Positions 25,032 through 33,562 of a stretch of 35,081 nt of DNA are shown here, in pieces. Under the pieces are notes generated by a model. That model did not search any database and was not told the origin of the DNA. It saw nothing but the letters and a program-made list of their open reading frames with translations. The first letter of the stretch is position 1. Every line of letters starts with the position of its first letter. Both the position numbers and the translations under genes were made by a program. Where the stretch lies: the NCBI GenBank assembly GCA_937967505.1, contig CALCJM010000172.1:1-35081 (forward strand). The letters are read 5' to 3'. Source of the DNA: an uncultured Pirellulaceae bacterium (GTDB lineage Bacteria > Planctomycetota > Planctomycetia > Pirellulales > Pirellulaceae).

Positions 25032-28000
25032 ATGCCGACCAGTGACCTCCGTCGCATCCTCTCCAACCCCGACCAGACACAAGCGTGGCTGATGTCGATC
25101 GGTGTGGCCGACAGTGACAAAGCTGTCGCAAACATCACCAGCATTGTCGGCGCGGGCATGAGCGATGAAGAGATTACCAACGTCGCCCATCAACTCAGGT
25201 ATCATCTACCGGTGGTCAGCGATCCGGACCTGGCACTGAATAATTTTGAGCGGTTCATCGCGTCGGCACCGGATGCCAGCGCACTTGGCCAGCGTTTTAT
25301 CGCTGACCAAAAGCTGCTGCCCACGCTGCTGACATTTTTCTCTTCCAGCCAGTATCTAAGCGATATTTTGGTCCGGGATTTTGACTGCTTCATCCGCTTA
25401 TGTGAAACCGGTGGGCAGCTGTATTCATTGAAATCCCTGATTGAGATCGTGTGGAAACAGATCGAAACAGCGCCCACCAAATCGCGGGCGATGGAAATCC
25501 TGCGTCAGTTCAAACGCCAGCAACAATTGCGGGTGGCATGGGGAGACCTGATCGACGGGAACCGAATTGAACAAATTACCCAGCAAATCTCCTGGGTGGC
25601 CATGGCCGTTTGCGAAGCGGCCTACCGATGGGCCAGACGCGATCTGGAAGCAAAATTCGGCGTTCCCCGGAACTCCGATCAACAGCCCTGTCAGTATGTG
25701 ATTCTGGCGATGGGAAAACTGGGCGGCACAGAGCTGAACTACTCCAGCGACATTGATTTGATGATGGTCTATCAGCAAGACGGGAAAACGGACTCGCACG
25801 CGGCGCGCTCCAATCGCGAATTTTTTGGCCAACTGACCCGCGACATTGTCAAACTGGTCAATGAAATTACCCCGTTGGGGTCGGCCTACCGGGTGGATCT
25901 TCGGCTGCGGCCCGAAGGTTCCAAAGGTGCCATCTGTCACTCCCTAGCACAGGTGTTGAAATACTACGACTTTCAGGGCCGCACCTGGGAGCGTCAGGCA
26001 CTGATCAAGGCGCGCCCCATTGCAGGTGATATCGCGCTTGGCACATCGCTGTTGAAGAAACTGCAAACGTGGATCTTCCGGATCTCGCTGTCGCGTTCAG
26101 ATATCAGCGGCATCAAGGCACTCAAACGAAAAATCGAAAAACGGGCCGTCACCGAGGGGGAAGAGCGCACCAACATAAAAACAGGACACGGTGGAATCCG
26201 TGACGTGGAATTTGTGATTCAGTTTATGCAGTTGCTCAACGGCCACGACAAACGCGACCTCCGCACCGCCAATACGCTGACTGCGATCGGGCGTCTGGAA
26301 CGCGCTGGCTGTTTAACCAATTCCGAGGCCACCCGGTTGATCCAGAACTATGGCTGGCTGAGAAAGTTGGAACACCGCCTGCAAATTATGTTCGACTTAC
26401 AAACCCATACCCTGCCCGAGACAGGTTCCGAACTGGAGAAAGTTGCAATCCGGATGGGGTACGCTTCCAGCGACGGCACCACCGCACTCTCCCGATTCAC
26501 TCATCAACTAAATGAGATTACCGAGGTCAACCGAAAAATCCTGAACCACCTGCTGCACGGTGCGTTTGTGCCCCAGGCGTTTCAGGACTCTCGCGGTGAC
26601 GGTGATCCAGACTCCGCAGATGTCCCGATCGAAGTGGAACTGGTGCTGGAACCGGAACCGCCCCCCGAGATGATCGAAACGGCGATTGGCCCTTACGGGT
26701 TTCGCAGCACCGAAAACGCGTATCGGCGGTTGATGGATCTGGCCGAGGAAAAAACGAAATTTCTGTCGCCGCGGCGCTGTAAGCATTTCTTCGCCGCGAT
26801 CGCCAAATCGTTGCTGACCGAGGTTGCCAAAACTCCCGATCCGGATGCGACGCTGATCTCGCTAAGTTCGATCAGTGATTCACTGGGCGCCAAGGGGGTG
26901 CTATGGGAGTTGTTCAGCTTCAACCCGCCCACACTTTCCCTGTACGTGCGATTGTGTGCATCCAGCGACTATCTGGCCAGTATTTTCAAACGTAACCCGG
27001 GAATGATTGACGAATTGATGGACGCTTTACAGCTTCAACAATTGCCGGATCGGGAATGGCTGGCCGACCACCTGGAAGAACTGGCAAGGGGAGCAGAAGA
27101 CCTGCACTTAATTGTCCTCAGTTTTAAAAATGCCTACCATCTGCGTGTGGGCATCCGTGATATTCTCGGACGGGACGATATTCGCGATACCCACCGCACA
27201 CTGTCGGATATTGCCGAGGTCTGCTTACAAACGATCGCGCGCCGCCAGTACGAATTGCTGATCCAAAAACTGGCCGCCGATCCGAACCACGCTCCGCCAG
27301 CTGAGGCCAGCCCGTTTGTTATTTTGGGGCTGGGAAAACTGGGGGGGCGCGAGCCAAACTATCACAGTGACCTAGATGTGATCTTCCTGTACGACAAAGA
27401 CGAAGCCTTCGAATCGGTGCTGGGGGCCAAAACCACCAGTCAGTTTTTCTTCAGCGAACTGGCGGCCAATATCACACGTTCCATTACCCAATCGACCGCC
27501 TCGGGGAGATTGTACGAACTGGACAGCCGACTCCGCCCAACAGGGAAAAGCGGTGCACTGGCGGTCTCGGAAGAAGAGTTTCTGCGGTACTTCCGATCCG
27601 GTCGCGGCCAACTGTGGGAACGCCAGTCGCTGTGCAAGTCGCGCGTTGTGTTCGGCGGCCCCGGTCAGGCTGCCCGCGCGATAAAAATTGTCCAGGAAGC
27701 GATTCTGGTCCAGCCGTGGACTGACTCGATGGCTGGCGAAATCTACAAAATGCGATTGGCGATGCAAAAAGGAGCCAGCAAACAAAACCTCAAACGCGGA
27801 ATTGGCGGAACGGTCGATATCGAATTTGCGATTCAAATGCTTCAACTGAAACACCTGGCAGCAGTTCCGGAAGTTCTCGTGCCCGGCACGCTGGAAGCCG
27901 CAGAACGGCTTCAGCAGGCAGCCGTGATCTCCAAAGCGCAGTGGCGGGCGCTGACCGAGGGATATCAATTGCTACGTAGCGTCGAAGCACGTCTGAGATT

Positions 28001-28181
28001 GATGAACGTCACGGCCCGCCACGACCTGCCAACCGATCAACCCCAGTTGACCAAACTGGCATTTCTGCTGAACTACCCGGGGCCAAATGAACTGGTCGAG
28101 GCCATTGAAGATTGTCGACGAAACGTGCGTAACGAGTTTGACGCGATCGTTGGTGCCAATGGCGCTGCCGGATTGCGATAG
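25032..28181 (+). CDS. glnE: Glutamine synthetase adenylyltransferase (GlnE)
   Basis: Bifunctional enzyme that attaches and removes AMP on glutamine synthetase in response to PII. The 1049-residue protein shows two nucleotidyltransferase halves. The first contains GKLGGTELNYSSDIDLM (about 226-242); the second contains GKLGGREPNYHSDLDVI (about 765-781). Each carries the conserved GG...NY.SD.D acidic signature. Helical regions between and after them match the GlnE linker and PII-binding parts. It is about 100 residues longer than the E. coli enzyme. glnA and glnB are not in the window. ATG 25032 is used; no strong Shine-Dalgarno is visible. Confidence 0.95.
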   Translation: MPTSDLRRILSNPDQTQAWLMSIGVADSDKAVANITSIVGAGMSDEEITNVAHQLRYHLPVVSDPDLALNNFERFIASAPDASALGQRFIADQKLLPTLLTFFSSSQYLSDILVRDFDCFIRLCETGGQLYSLKSLIEIVWKQIETAPTKSRAMEILRQFKRQQQLRVAWGDLIDGNRIEQITQQISWVAMAVCEAAYRWARRDLEAKFGVPRNSDQQPCQYVILAMGKLGGTELNYSSDIDLMMVYQQDGKTDSHAARSNREFFGQLTRDIVKLVNEITPLGSAYRVDLRLRPEGSKGAICHSLAQVLKYYDFQGRTWERQALIKARPIAGDIALGTSLLKKLQTWIFRISLSRSDISGIKALKRKIEKRAVTEGEERTNIKTGHGGIRDVEFVIQFMQLLNGHDKRDLRTANTLTAIGRLERAGCLTNSEATRLIQNYGWLRKLEHRLQIMFDLQTHTLPETGSELEKVAIRMGYASSDGTTALSRFTHQLNEITEVNRKILNHLLHGAFVPQAFQDSRGDGDPDSADVPIEVELVLEPEPPPEMIETAIGPYGFRSTENAYRRLMDLAEEKTKFLSPRRCKHFFAAIAKSLLTEVAKTPDPDATLISLSSISDSLGAKGVLWELFSFNPPTLSLYVRLCASSDYLASIFKRNPGMIDELMDALQLQQLPDREWLADHLEELARGAEDLHLIVLSFKNAYHLRVGIRDILGRDDIRDTHRTLSDIAEVCLQTIARRQYELLIQKLAADPNHAPPAEASPFVILGLGKLGGREPNYHSDLDVIFLYDKDEAFESVLGAKTTSQFFFSELAANITRSITQSTASGRLYELDSRLRPTGKSGALAVSEEEFLRYFRSGRGQLWERQSLCKSRVVFGGPGQAARAIKIVQEAILVQPWTDSMAGEIYKMRLAMQKGASKQNLKRGIGGTVDIEFAIQMLQLKHLAAVPEVLVPGTLEAAERLQQAAVISKAQWRALTEGYQLLRSVEARLRLMNVTARHDLPTDQPQLTKLAFLLNYPGPNELVEAIEDCRRNVRNEFDAIVGANGAAGLR

Positions 28182-28222
28182 TCCGGTAGAGTAACTTCCC
28201 ACGTTCTCGCCGACCACGCTGT

Positions 28223-28246
28223 AAAAACATCAGCAAAAACATCAGC
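28223..28246. repeat. Exact 12-bp tandem duplication
   Basis: AAAAACATCAGC occurs twice in a row (28223-28234, 28235-28246), followed by a partial third unit (AAAC). It lies between the convergent glnE and HlyD-type genes. Confidence 0.85.
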
Positions 28247-28299
28247 AAACGGTTAACCTGACCCTCGGGAACCGGCACCGACGCCAACATGGAGATGCG

Positions 28300-29505
28300 C
28301 TACTCAAGCTCAAATGCGACCCTAACCAGGCTGCCCGGGGGAAGCACCACATTGGCGGGCACAGCGATGCGCATTGGGCGGCCCCATTCTTCGATTCGGC
28401 TGTTGGCGCGCTGCCGCCCCGGCACCGACTCAATTCGGGGGCCAATCGATTCCACCGCTGCGGTAAATCTTTGCGAAGGATCACGCAGTAAACTGATCGT
28501 TACCGGCATACCGGGAAATGGCCTGACAATGCCATGCTCCCGTGAATAAACCACCACCCAAGTGCCCGTTGAGGGAGTTACCGTTGCGACCGGCAGGCCT
28601 TGCTGAACCGTCTGACGAGCCTGCACAAACGTCTTGCTGACCTGACCGCTGGCGGGACTGATAATATCCAGTGACTCGCTCATCGCGGCGATCGAGGCCA
28701 ACTGTTCGGAGATCAACCGACTTCGATCCGACCGCTGCCGAAAGAGGATCTCATCGGCGGCCGCCAAATGATCAATATCAACTTCCGCTATCTCTTCCGC
28801 AGCGCTGGTTTCCCCGGCTGCGATCTCAATAGCCAATCGCTGGATCTCACCAGCCACCTTAAGCCGTTCAGTTTGTATCCGGATTCGTTCCGGTGCTGGC
28901 GGTGCCGTCGCCGCGCTGCCAGACGATGCCGGCTGGAGGGTACGTAACCGCGCTTCGATCTTTCGCAACTCCAGTTTCAATTCGCAGTGCCGAATTCTCT
29001 TCATCGACAAACCGGCAAAACTCGACAATGCCTGCCAGGCTTCGGCGCGAGCATTAATCGCATCACTGCTGTCGGTCTGTTCGTCCGAAATGCGCGGCCC
29101 TGCGACACGTGCCAACCCTACCTCCAATGGATTGTCTAATTCCACCAACCGCGCTGTAGCAAACTCGTTCATGGCCAACACCTGCTGCTTGACGCCGTGA
29201 ATTTGAGTGCGCACCACGTGGTCGTCCAAACCTGCGATGACCTGCCCCTTCTTCACATCGGCAAACACCGGAATTTTTTCGCCATCGCTCGTAGCCCACT
29301 GAATAACCCCGGCCAATGGGGTGGTCAATGTATAGCTCACTGCTTCGACTTCGCCAATCTGCACAACCGTTCGGTCCTGGAACTGCCACAGAAATACGCA
29401 ACCGATGCAAGCGGTGGCAAAGAAGGCAAATGGCAAGTACTTTGCACGCGCGCGCTGCAATCGATAACGTACAGGAGTTGAGATTGTATCAGGGGGTTGG
29501 TTCAT
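28300..29505 (-). CDS. HlyD-type membrane-fusion adaptor
   Basis: Periplasmic adaptor-like protein of 401 residues. A cytosolic basic N-terminus leads to one TM helix (about 24-40). A biotinyl-lipoyl-like half follows (TTPLAGVIQWATSDGEKI to KKGQVIAGLDD), then a long helical hairpin rich in Ala/Glu/Arg (about 100-285). The second lipoyl half has SPASGQVSKT and a beta-barrel end (GTWVVVYSREHG). It follows the DUF4956 gene by 56 bp in a three- or four-gene minus-strand operon. No ABC or RND pump and no channel is adjacent. A role in export of, or scaffolding for, the polymer made by the upstream VTC-like enzyme is possible by context only. Confidence 0.82.
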   Translation of the reverse strand: MNQPPDTISTPVRYRLQRARAKYLPFAFFATACIGCVFLWQFQDRTVVQIGEVEAVSYTLTTPLAGVIQWATSDGEKIPVFADVKKGQVIAGLDDHVVRTQIHGVKQQVLAMNEFATARLVELDNPLEVGLARVAGPRISDEQTDSSDAINARAEAWQALSSFAGLSMKRIRHCELKLELRKIEARLRTLQPASSGSAATAPPAPERIRIQTERLKVAGEIQRLAIEIAAGETSAAEEIAEVDIDHLAAADEILFRQRSDRSRLISEQLASIAAMSESLDIISPASGQVSKTFVQARQTVQQGLPVATVTPSTGTWVVVYSREHGIVRPFPGMPVTISLLRDPSQRFTAAVESIGPRIESVPGRQRANSRIEEWGRPMRIAVPANVVLPPGSLVRVAFELE

Positions 29506-29561
29506 GTTGTTTCGCAGTATGCTGACTGGCGGAGGCTGAGGAAATGCAGGACTCAGCCAAC

Positions 29562-30257
29562 TCAGGTTTCCGACTGAAAGTCATTTACATAAAGTGAGAT
29601 TTGCTCAATCGTGTCGGATTGCAACAGTTCATTCCTCAGTTCATCGCTACGTGAAGGATCGCGCAACAACAGTTGGTATCCAATACTGCTGCCCAATTGC
29701 GTCAACTGTTGGTTGCCGGATTTTTTCCATTTTGCGGCGTGCCGATTCAGGATGGGTGCCATCACCTCATCGATTGGGACTGTTGTTTGTCGCGCATCCA
29801 CCGACAGCATGGCATCGAACTGGTGGCGCGAACCAAAATCGCTGTACCAGAGATATCCGATCAAACCGCCCACCACCACCAAACCACAAATGGCTTCGGC
29901 ATAATGCAGGGTGCCGACCCCCATCCCTTCAACAATCGCCCACAAAATGAAGGAAGTGTCGCGCGTGTCCTTGAGCACGTTGCGAAAACGCACGACTGCA
30001 AACACCGCCAATAAACCGAATGCGATCGCGGTGCTCCCGGCCATTAAAATCATCATCAAACACACAATGACCGGCAGCGTCACCAGCGACGCAGTGAAGG
30101 ATTTGGAGTACGAGGGGGAAACATGCGTCCACAAATAGACCCAGCCAATCACTTGTCCGAGGGCACATGCCATCAGCAGCGACAACAGCATCGTGGTGAC
30201 CGGAGTCGTGGTGACTGAGGGATTGGTTAACGTCAATATGTCAAAGAACTGGTCCAT
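29562..30257 (-). CDS. DUF4956 membrane protein
   Basis: 231-residue membrane protein of the DUF4956 type. ATG at 30257 overlaps the VTC stop by one base (TAATG), which decides the start and suggests translational coupling. About four to five hydrophobic segments occur in the first 140 residues, with LLAVFAVVRFRNVLKDTRDTS between two of them, a recognisable core motif of the family. A soluble C-terminal domain follows (about 145-231). DUF4956 genes are commonly next to VTC-domain genes, so it is probably the membrane partner of the polyphosphate polymerase, perhaps forming a conduit. This role is inference. Confidence 0.82.
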   Translation of the reverse strand: MDQFFDILTLTNPSVTTTPVTTMLLSLLMACALGQVIGWVYLWTHVSPSYSKSFTASLVTLPVIVCLMMILMAGSTAIAFGLLAVFAVVRFRNVLKDTRDTSFILWAIVEGMGVGTLHYAEAICGLVVVGGLIGYLWYSDFGSRHQFDAMLSVDARQTTVPIDEVMAPILNRHAAKWKKSGNQQLTQLGSSIGYQLLLRDPSRSDELRNELLQSDTIEQISLYVNDFQSET

Positions 30258-31057
30258 TAAACTCTTCCTCCAAACCGCTGACCGGTACGGTCGAAAGCTC
30301 CTCCCCACGGTCCCGACCATGCCCCATTTCCGCCATCTGCCAGTGTCACATCAACGCATTCGACGTACTTGGGCACAGAAACAGGTTGCAGGTTGTGACG
30401 TTTGGCGATTTCGATCATCCACGCCGCCGGTCGGTTGGTGTACTTCATCTCCAAAACGACTCCTTGTATTCCGGCTTGTTCGGACTGCGGAGGGACTGTT
30501 AATCCGGAACCGGGCACATAAACACTCCCTCGCACATTGCGGTCGAATGTGACGCGGAAGTGATTGCCACAGGCGCCCTCCCACGCCTCGCGCCGGTAAT
30601 CAACATACACTCTGCCAACAGCGGCCAATTGGTCACGCAAACGACAAAAGCTGTTCAACCCCTGACGTTGTTCAGGGGTATCCTCCAACAACATATCCGG
30701 CGAGGCGTCGTGGCCCTTGAGCAAATCCAGTGCAGCCGATCGACTGACAGCGGCACGTTGCTTTTGAACGATCACCGTCACACGGCGTTTGACTTCCAGA
30801 AAAATCGGTGCCTGGGGCGAATCATCGTAGAATCGCATTCTGAGCTTGAATCGGTTTTTGTGGCCGCACAGTGTCTCGTGATAACACCGACTGTCGCGCG
30901 AATCCAGATACAGACTTTGCACGCGATAACCGTAGTCACTGGCACCTGTATTGATGTCGGGGCGCAAACAGGACTGAATCGCGCTTCTGACAGCGCTGGC
31001 TTGCGTTTCAGAAACTAGATACTTCAATTCGTGACGGCTAACCTGGAACGATTTCAT
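30257..31057 (-). CDS. VTC-domain polyphosphate polymerase-like protein
   Basis: Soluble protein of 266 residues that resembles the catalytic tunnel of yeast Vtc4, which makes polyphosphate from ATP. Family landmarks in order are: RHELKYLV (8-15), VQSLYLDS (46-53), FKLRMRFY (70-77, Arg73 and Arg75), LEVKRR (87-92), VDYRREAW (152-159), TFDRNVRG (170-177), LEMKY (202-206, Glu203) and SVPKYVEC (227-234, Lys230). The basic tunnel positions and the metal-binding Glu are therefore present, so activity is plausible. There is no SPX domain, so regulation by inositol phosphate is not expected. It starts 54 bp after the DUF1559 gene and its stop overlaps the DUF4956 start. Confidence 0.88.
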   Translation of the reverse strand: MKSFQVSRHELKYLVSETQASAVRSAIQSCLRPDINTGASDYGYRVQSLYLDSRDSRCYHETLCGHKNRFKLRMRFYDDSPQAPIFLEVKRRVTVIVQKQRAAVSRSAALDLLKGHDASPDMLLEDTPEQRQGLNSFCRLRDQLAAVGRVYVDYRREAWEGACGNHFRVTFDRNVRGSVYVPGSGLTVPPQSEQAGIQGVVLEMKYTNRPAAWMIEIAKRHNLQPVSVPKYVECVDVTLADGGNGAWSGPWGGAFDRTGQRFGGRV

Positions 31058-31111
31058 GACAGGACATTTGTAACGATGGAAAATTGGGACAGGACAAAAT
31101 CCGAATCACAA

Positions 31112-32065
31112 TCAAGGTGACGGAAGTACCTCGCCGCCATCACGGGAGCACATCGACAAAATCACGGTTTTGGTAACATTCGTAGAAACAAAGTGGACCG
31201 ACCCGTCAGCGCGAACCGCATTCGCACCTCCATAATGTTCCGAATAGATTAACTCGTCATTCCATGATCGTTTGGCATCTTCTGAATTTACGCGTTTGTT
31301 GATGTGCGTGATGTTTTTGCCGGAGATCCACGCCCCGTTGGGATCGTTGTCTTCTTTTTCGGTTCCACGACCACTGCATTCGGTGACCATCATCGTGTTG
31401 GTTGAACCGTCGGTGATTTTGGCAAACGTCACTCCTGGCGCTTCAAGGATGCGTGCTTCGTTGACCAAGCCTTTAGTACCAATCAGAATACCGTGCTGCC
31501 GCTCATAGTCGTCGCCGGTCACCGGATTGGTCTGGGAAGACTTTGGTCCTGCGATACCCATGTAGTCGGTACAGCCAAGATCAACGCCCTCCACACTTCC
31601 ATAGTCAAGCAAAACATCATCGGTGCGCGAACTGTCCTCAATCGCCCTGCTGGGACAGAGGTAAGACGGCACGACCTCGCCAGCGGCCAGGAGATTAACC
31701 GGGTTCAGATACGGCTTCCGAAAGTCAATGCCCTGGTAGATATTGCCGGCCTCGATGTGCGGCAGAACCAACGCCATCCAGCTGTAATCCAGCCGGTTGG
31801 GTTCGCCCTCCATCGCTGTCCAACGTTGCCCCGGAGGGAATTTCTGGAACGCTGATTCGTAGTTGAGAATCGCGATACCTATTTGTTTGAGGTTGTTTTG
31901 ACACTGGGTACGCCGCGCCGCAGCACGAACCTGTTGAACGGCCGGTAACAGTATGCCAATCAAAATCCCGATGATCGCAATCACCACCAGTAACTCAACC
32001 AGTGTAAATCCGCTACTTGTGTGTTGGCGGCGATCGAAGAAAACACTGTCTGAAAATTGTTTCAT
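31112..32065 (-). CDS. DUF1559 prepilin-like protein
   Basis: Planctomycete-type pseudopilin of 317 residues. The prepilin cleavage/methylation signature SGFTLVELLVVIAIIG comes after a short basic leader, with Glu at position five of the mature form. The long C-terminal domain ends with HYGGANAVRADG, the H-X9-DG motif of the family, then a beta tail. A good ribosome site (AAGGA at 32071-32075 on the minus strand, five bases before ATG 32065) fixes the start. It is probably exported and assembled by a type II/IV machinery encoded elsewhere. It is the first gene behind the promoter at 32174-32201 and may share a transcript with VTC/DUF4956/HlyD, though planctomycete genomes carry many DUF1559 genes. 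Confidence 0.93.
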   Translation of the reverse strand: MKQFSDSVFFDRRQHTSSGFTLVELLVVIAIIGILIGILLPAVQQVRAAARRTQCQNNLKQIGIAILNYESAFQKFPPGQRWTAMEGEPNRLDYSWMALVLPHIEAGNIYQGIDFRKPYLNPVNLLAAGEVVPSYLCPSRAIEDSSRTDDVLLDYGSVEGVDLGCTDYMGIAGPKSSQTNPVTGDDYERQHGILIGTKGLVNEARILEAPGVTFAKITDGSTNTMMVTECSGRGTEKEDNDPNGAWISGKNITHINKRVNSEDAKRSWNDELIYSEHYGGANAVRADGSVHFVSTNVTKTVILSMCSRDGGEVLPSP

Positions 32066-32070
32066 CGAGA

Positions 32071-32075
32071 TCCTT
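32071..32075 (-). promoter_or_regulatory. Ribosome binding site of the DUF1559 gene
   Basis: AAGGA on the minus strand, five bases before ATG at 32065. It supports the chosen start and suggests strong translation. Confidence 0.65.
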
Positions 32076-32156
32076 TTGTAAAAACCAAGTCGTTGGATCG
32101 AACGAAATGTAGGAATCTGCGGAAAGTGGAGGGGCGATCGAGGGAGGGGTCAGTTT

Positions 32157-32174
32157 TGTGAAGCGGCCTTCACA
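32157..32174. promoter_or_regulatory. 7-bp palindrome at the DUF1559 operon promoter
   Basis: TGTGAAG (32157-32163) and CTTCACA (32168-32174) are perfect inverted copies with a four-base gap. The palindrome touches the -10 box and covers the expected transcription start on the minus strand, an ideal repressor position. Confidence 0.5.
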
Positions 32175-32201
32175 GTATAACCCGGACGGAGACCTAACCA
32201 A
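32174..32201 (-). promoter_or_regulatory. Sigma70-like promoter for the DUF1559-VTC operon
   Basis: On the minus strand TTGGTT (32201-32196), 16 bases, TATACT (32179-32174). The start would lie near 32167, about 100 bases before ATG 32065. Confidence 0.5.
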
Positions 32202-32394
32202 CCTCAGATCGACTGTTAGGGGCCATTTTCTTCTGAAGCGACTGGCGTGCCTCCATTATATTCGGCCATTTTTTTCCGATTAGGTGAATGGATCCGGGAT
32301 GGGGCCGCACTGATTGAGGAATCCGCTCACCGCGTTTGACAGCCTTTTCTGCGTCGCGCGACGCCTTCTTGCGCGAGTGGTGATAGGCGGTCAT
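32194..32394 (-). CDS. Small basic protein, hypothetical
   Basis: A 66-residue ORF, rich in Lys/Arg/Ser/His, beginning MTAYHHSRKKASRD. It lies 71 bp after cysK on the same strand. Its stop overlaps the -35 of the following promoter. No recognised domain and no clear Shine-Dalgarno. It could be a nucleic-acid-binding small protein or a chance ORF. Confidence 0.35.
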   Translation of the reverse strand: MTAYHHSRKKASRDAEKAVKRGERIPQSVRPHPGSIHLIGKKWPNIMEARQSLQKKMAPNSRSEVG

Positions 32395-32465
32395 TGATCA
32401 AATCCGATCCGCCGTTTGCAAATGTTTCCAACAGGTCATGCGCAGGAAGAGGGTGCGAGGCCGGA

Positions 32466-33431
32466 TTATCCTGCCGTCGGGTACAACGTCGTCGATAGAT
32501 AGCGCTCTCCCAGATCCGGTAGCACGACCACCACGCGCTTGCCTGCGTTCTCAGGTCGCCGGGCAACGGCAATCGCGGCCGAGGCCGCCGCACCACAGCT
32601 GATCCCGCAAAACAAACCCTCTTTGGTAGACAACTCGCGCGCCATTTCCACACACTGTTCATCGGTGACCTGAAAGACTTCGTCAATCACTTCGATATTC
32701 AGGATCTCAGGAATAAACCCTGCACCAATCCCCTGAATCGAGTGCTTACCCGGTTGTAATGGTTGGTCATTTCGGCGCTGAGTGATCACGGGGCTGTTGA
32801 AGGGCTCAACCGCAACCGATTTAAGATCAGGGTTCTTTTCTTTTAACGCCTCACTGCATCCGGTAATTGTTCCACCGGTCCCCACACCAGCCACAAAAAT
32901 ATCGATCTTCCCTCCAGTGTCCTCCCAGATTTCCAGGGCAGTGGTTTCACGGTGAATTTGAGGATTGGCAGGGTTGTTGAATTGCTGCGGCATAAAGTAA
33001 TTGCCTCCGGATTGGGCGATCTCGGTCGCCTTGCGAATCGCACCCGGCATTCCTTCGGCACCGGGAGTCAGAATCAGTTCGGCCCCCAACGCCGTCAGCA
33101 ACCGGCGACGCTCCATCGACATACTGTCGGGCATCGTCACCTGCAAACGATAGCCTCTGGCAGCACAAACGTACGCCAACGCGATCCCCGTATTGCCACT
33201 GGTAGGTTCAATCACAATGGTGTCATCCTTGATCAACCCATCACGCTCGGCCGCGTCGATCATCGCCCGACCAATGCGATCCTTGACACTCCACAGCGGG
33301 TTCATGTTTTCGACTTTGGCAACCACCTCTGCCACGCAGCCTTCGGTCACACGCCGCAAACGCACCATCGGCGTACGACCAATGCATTGGGTGATGTCGT
33401 CGTGGATACCGGTATTTTGTGGGATACTCAT
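32466..33431 (-). CDS. cysK: Cysteine synthase (O-acetylserine sulfhydrylase)
   Basis: PLP enzyme that makes cysteine from O-acetylserine and sulfide. The PLP lysine is Lys50 in [11 protein letters not shown] (usual form NPxxSVKDR). The substrate/phosphate loops [11 protein letters not shown] (about 75-85) and GTGGTITG (about 178-185) are intact, as is [11 protein letters not shown], which carries the Ser that binds the pyridine nitrogen. Length of 321 fits CysK/CysM. LW before SVKD is less usual than GG or LS and may affect the tunnel entrance. It may be translated with the MBL-fold gene upstream on the same strand, 131 bp away, but that gap suggests a separate promoter. Confidence 0.93.
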   Translation of the reverse strand: MSIPQNTGIHDDITQCIGRTPMVRLRRVTEGCVAEVVAKVENMNPLWSVKDRIGRAMIDAAERDGLIKDDTIVIEPTSGNTGIALAYVCAARGYRLQVTMPDSMSMERRRLLTALGAELILTPGAEGMPGAIRKATEIAQSGGNYFMPQQFNNPANPQIHRETTALEIWEDTGGKIDIFVAGVGTGGTITGCSEALKEKNPDLKSVAVEPFNSPVITQRRNDQPLQPGKHSIQGIGAGFIPEILNIEVIDEVFQVTDEQCVEMARELSTKEGLFCGISCGAAASAAIAVARRPENAGKRVVVVLPDLGERYLSTTLYPTAG

Positions 33432-33562
33432 AAGCTTTCTTCTATTTCACGATCGCGGGTTGCAGGTCAACCAGCAGTATATCAGGGAAACGAAAAATCA
33501 GGCGATGCAAGTCCCCGCCCCATTTTCGGGCAACCACGGGGTAACCGCTGGGTAACCCAAAA

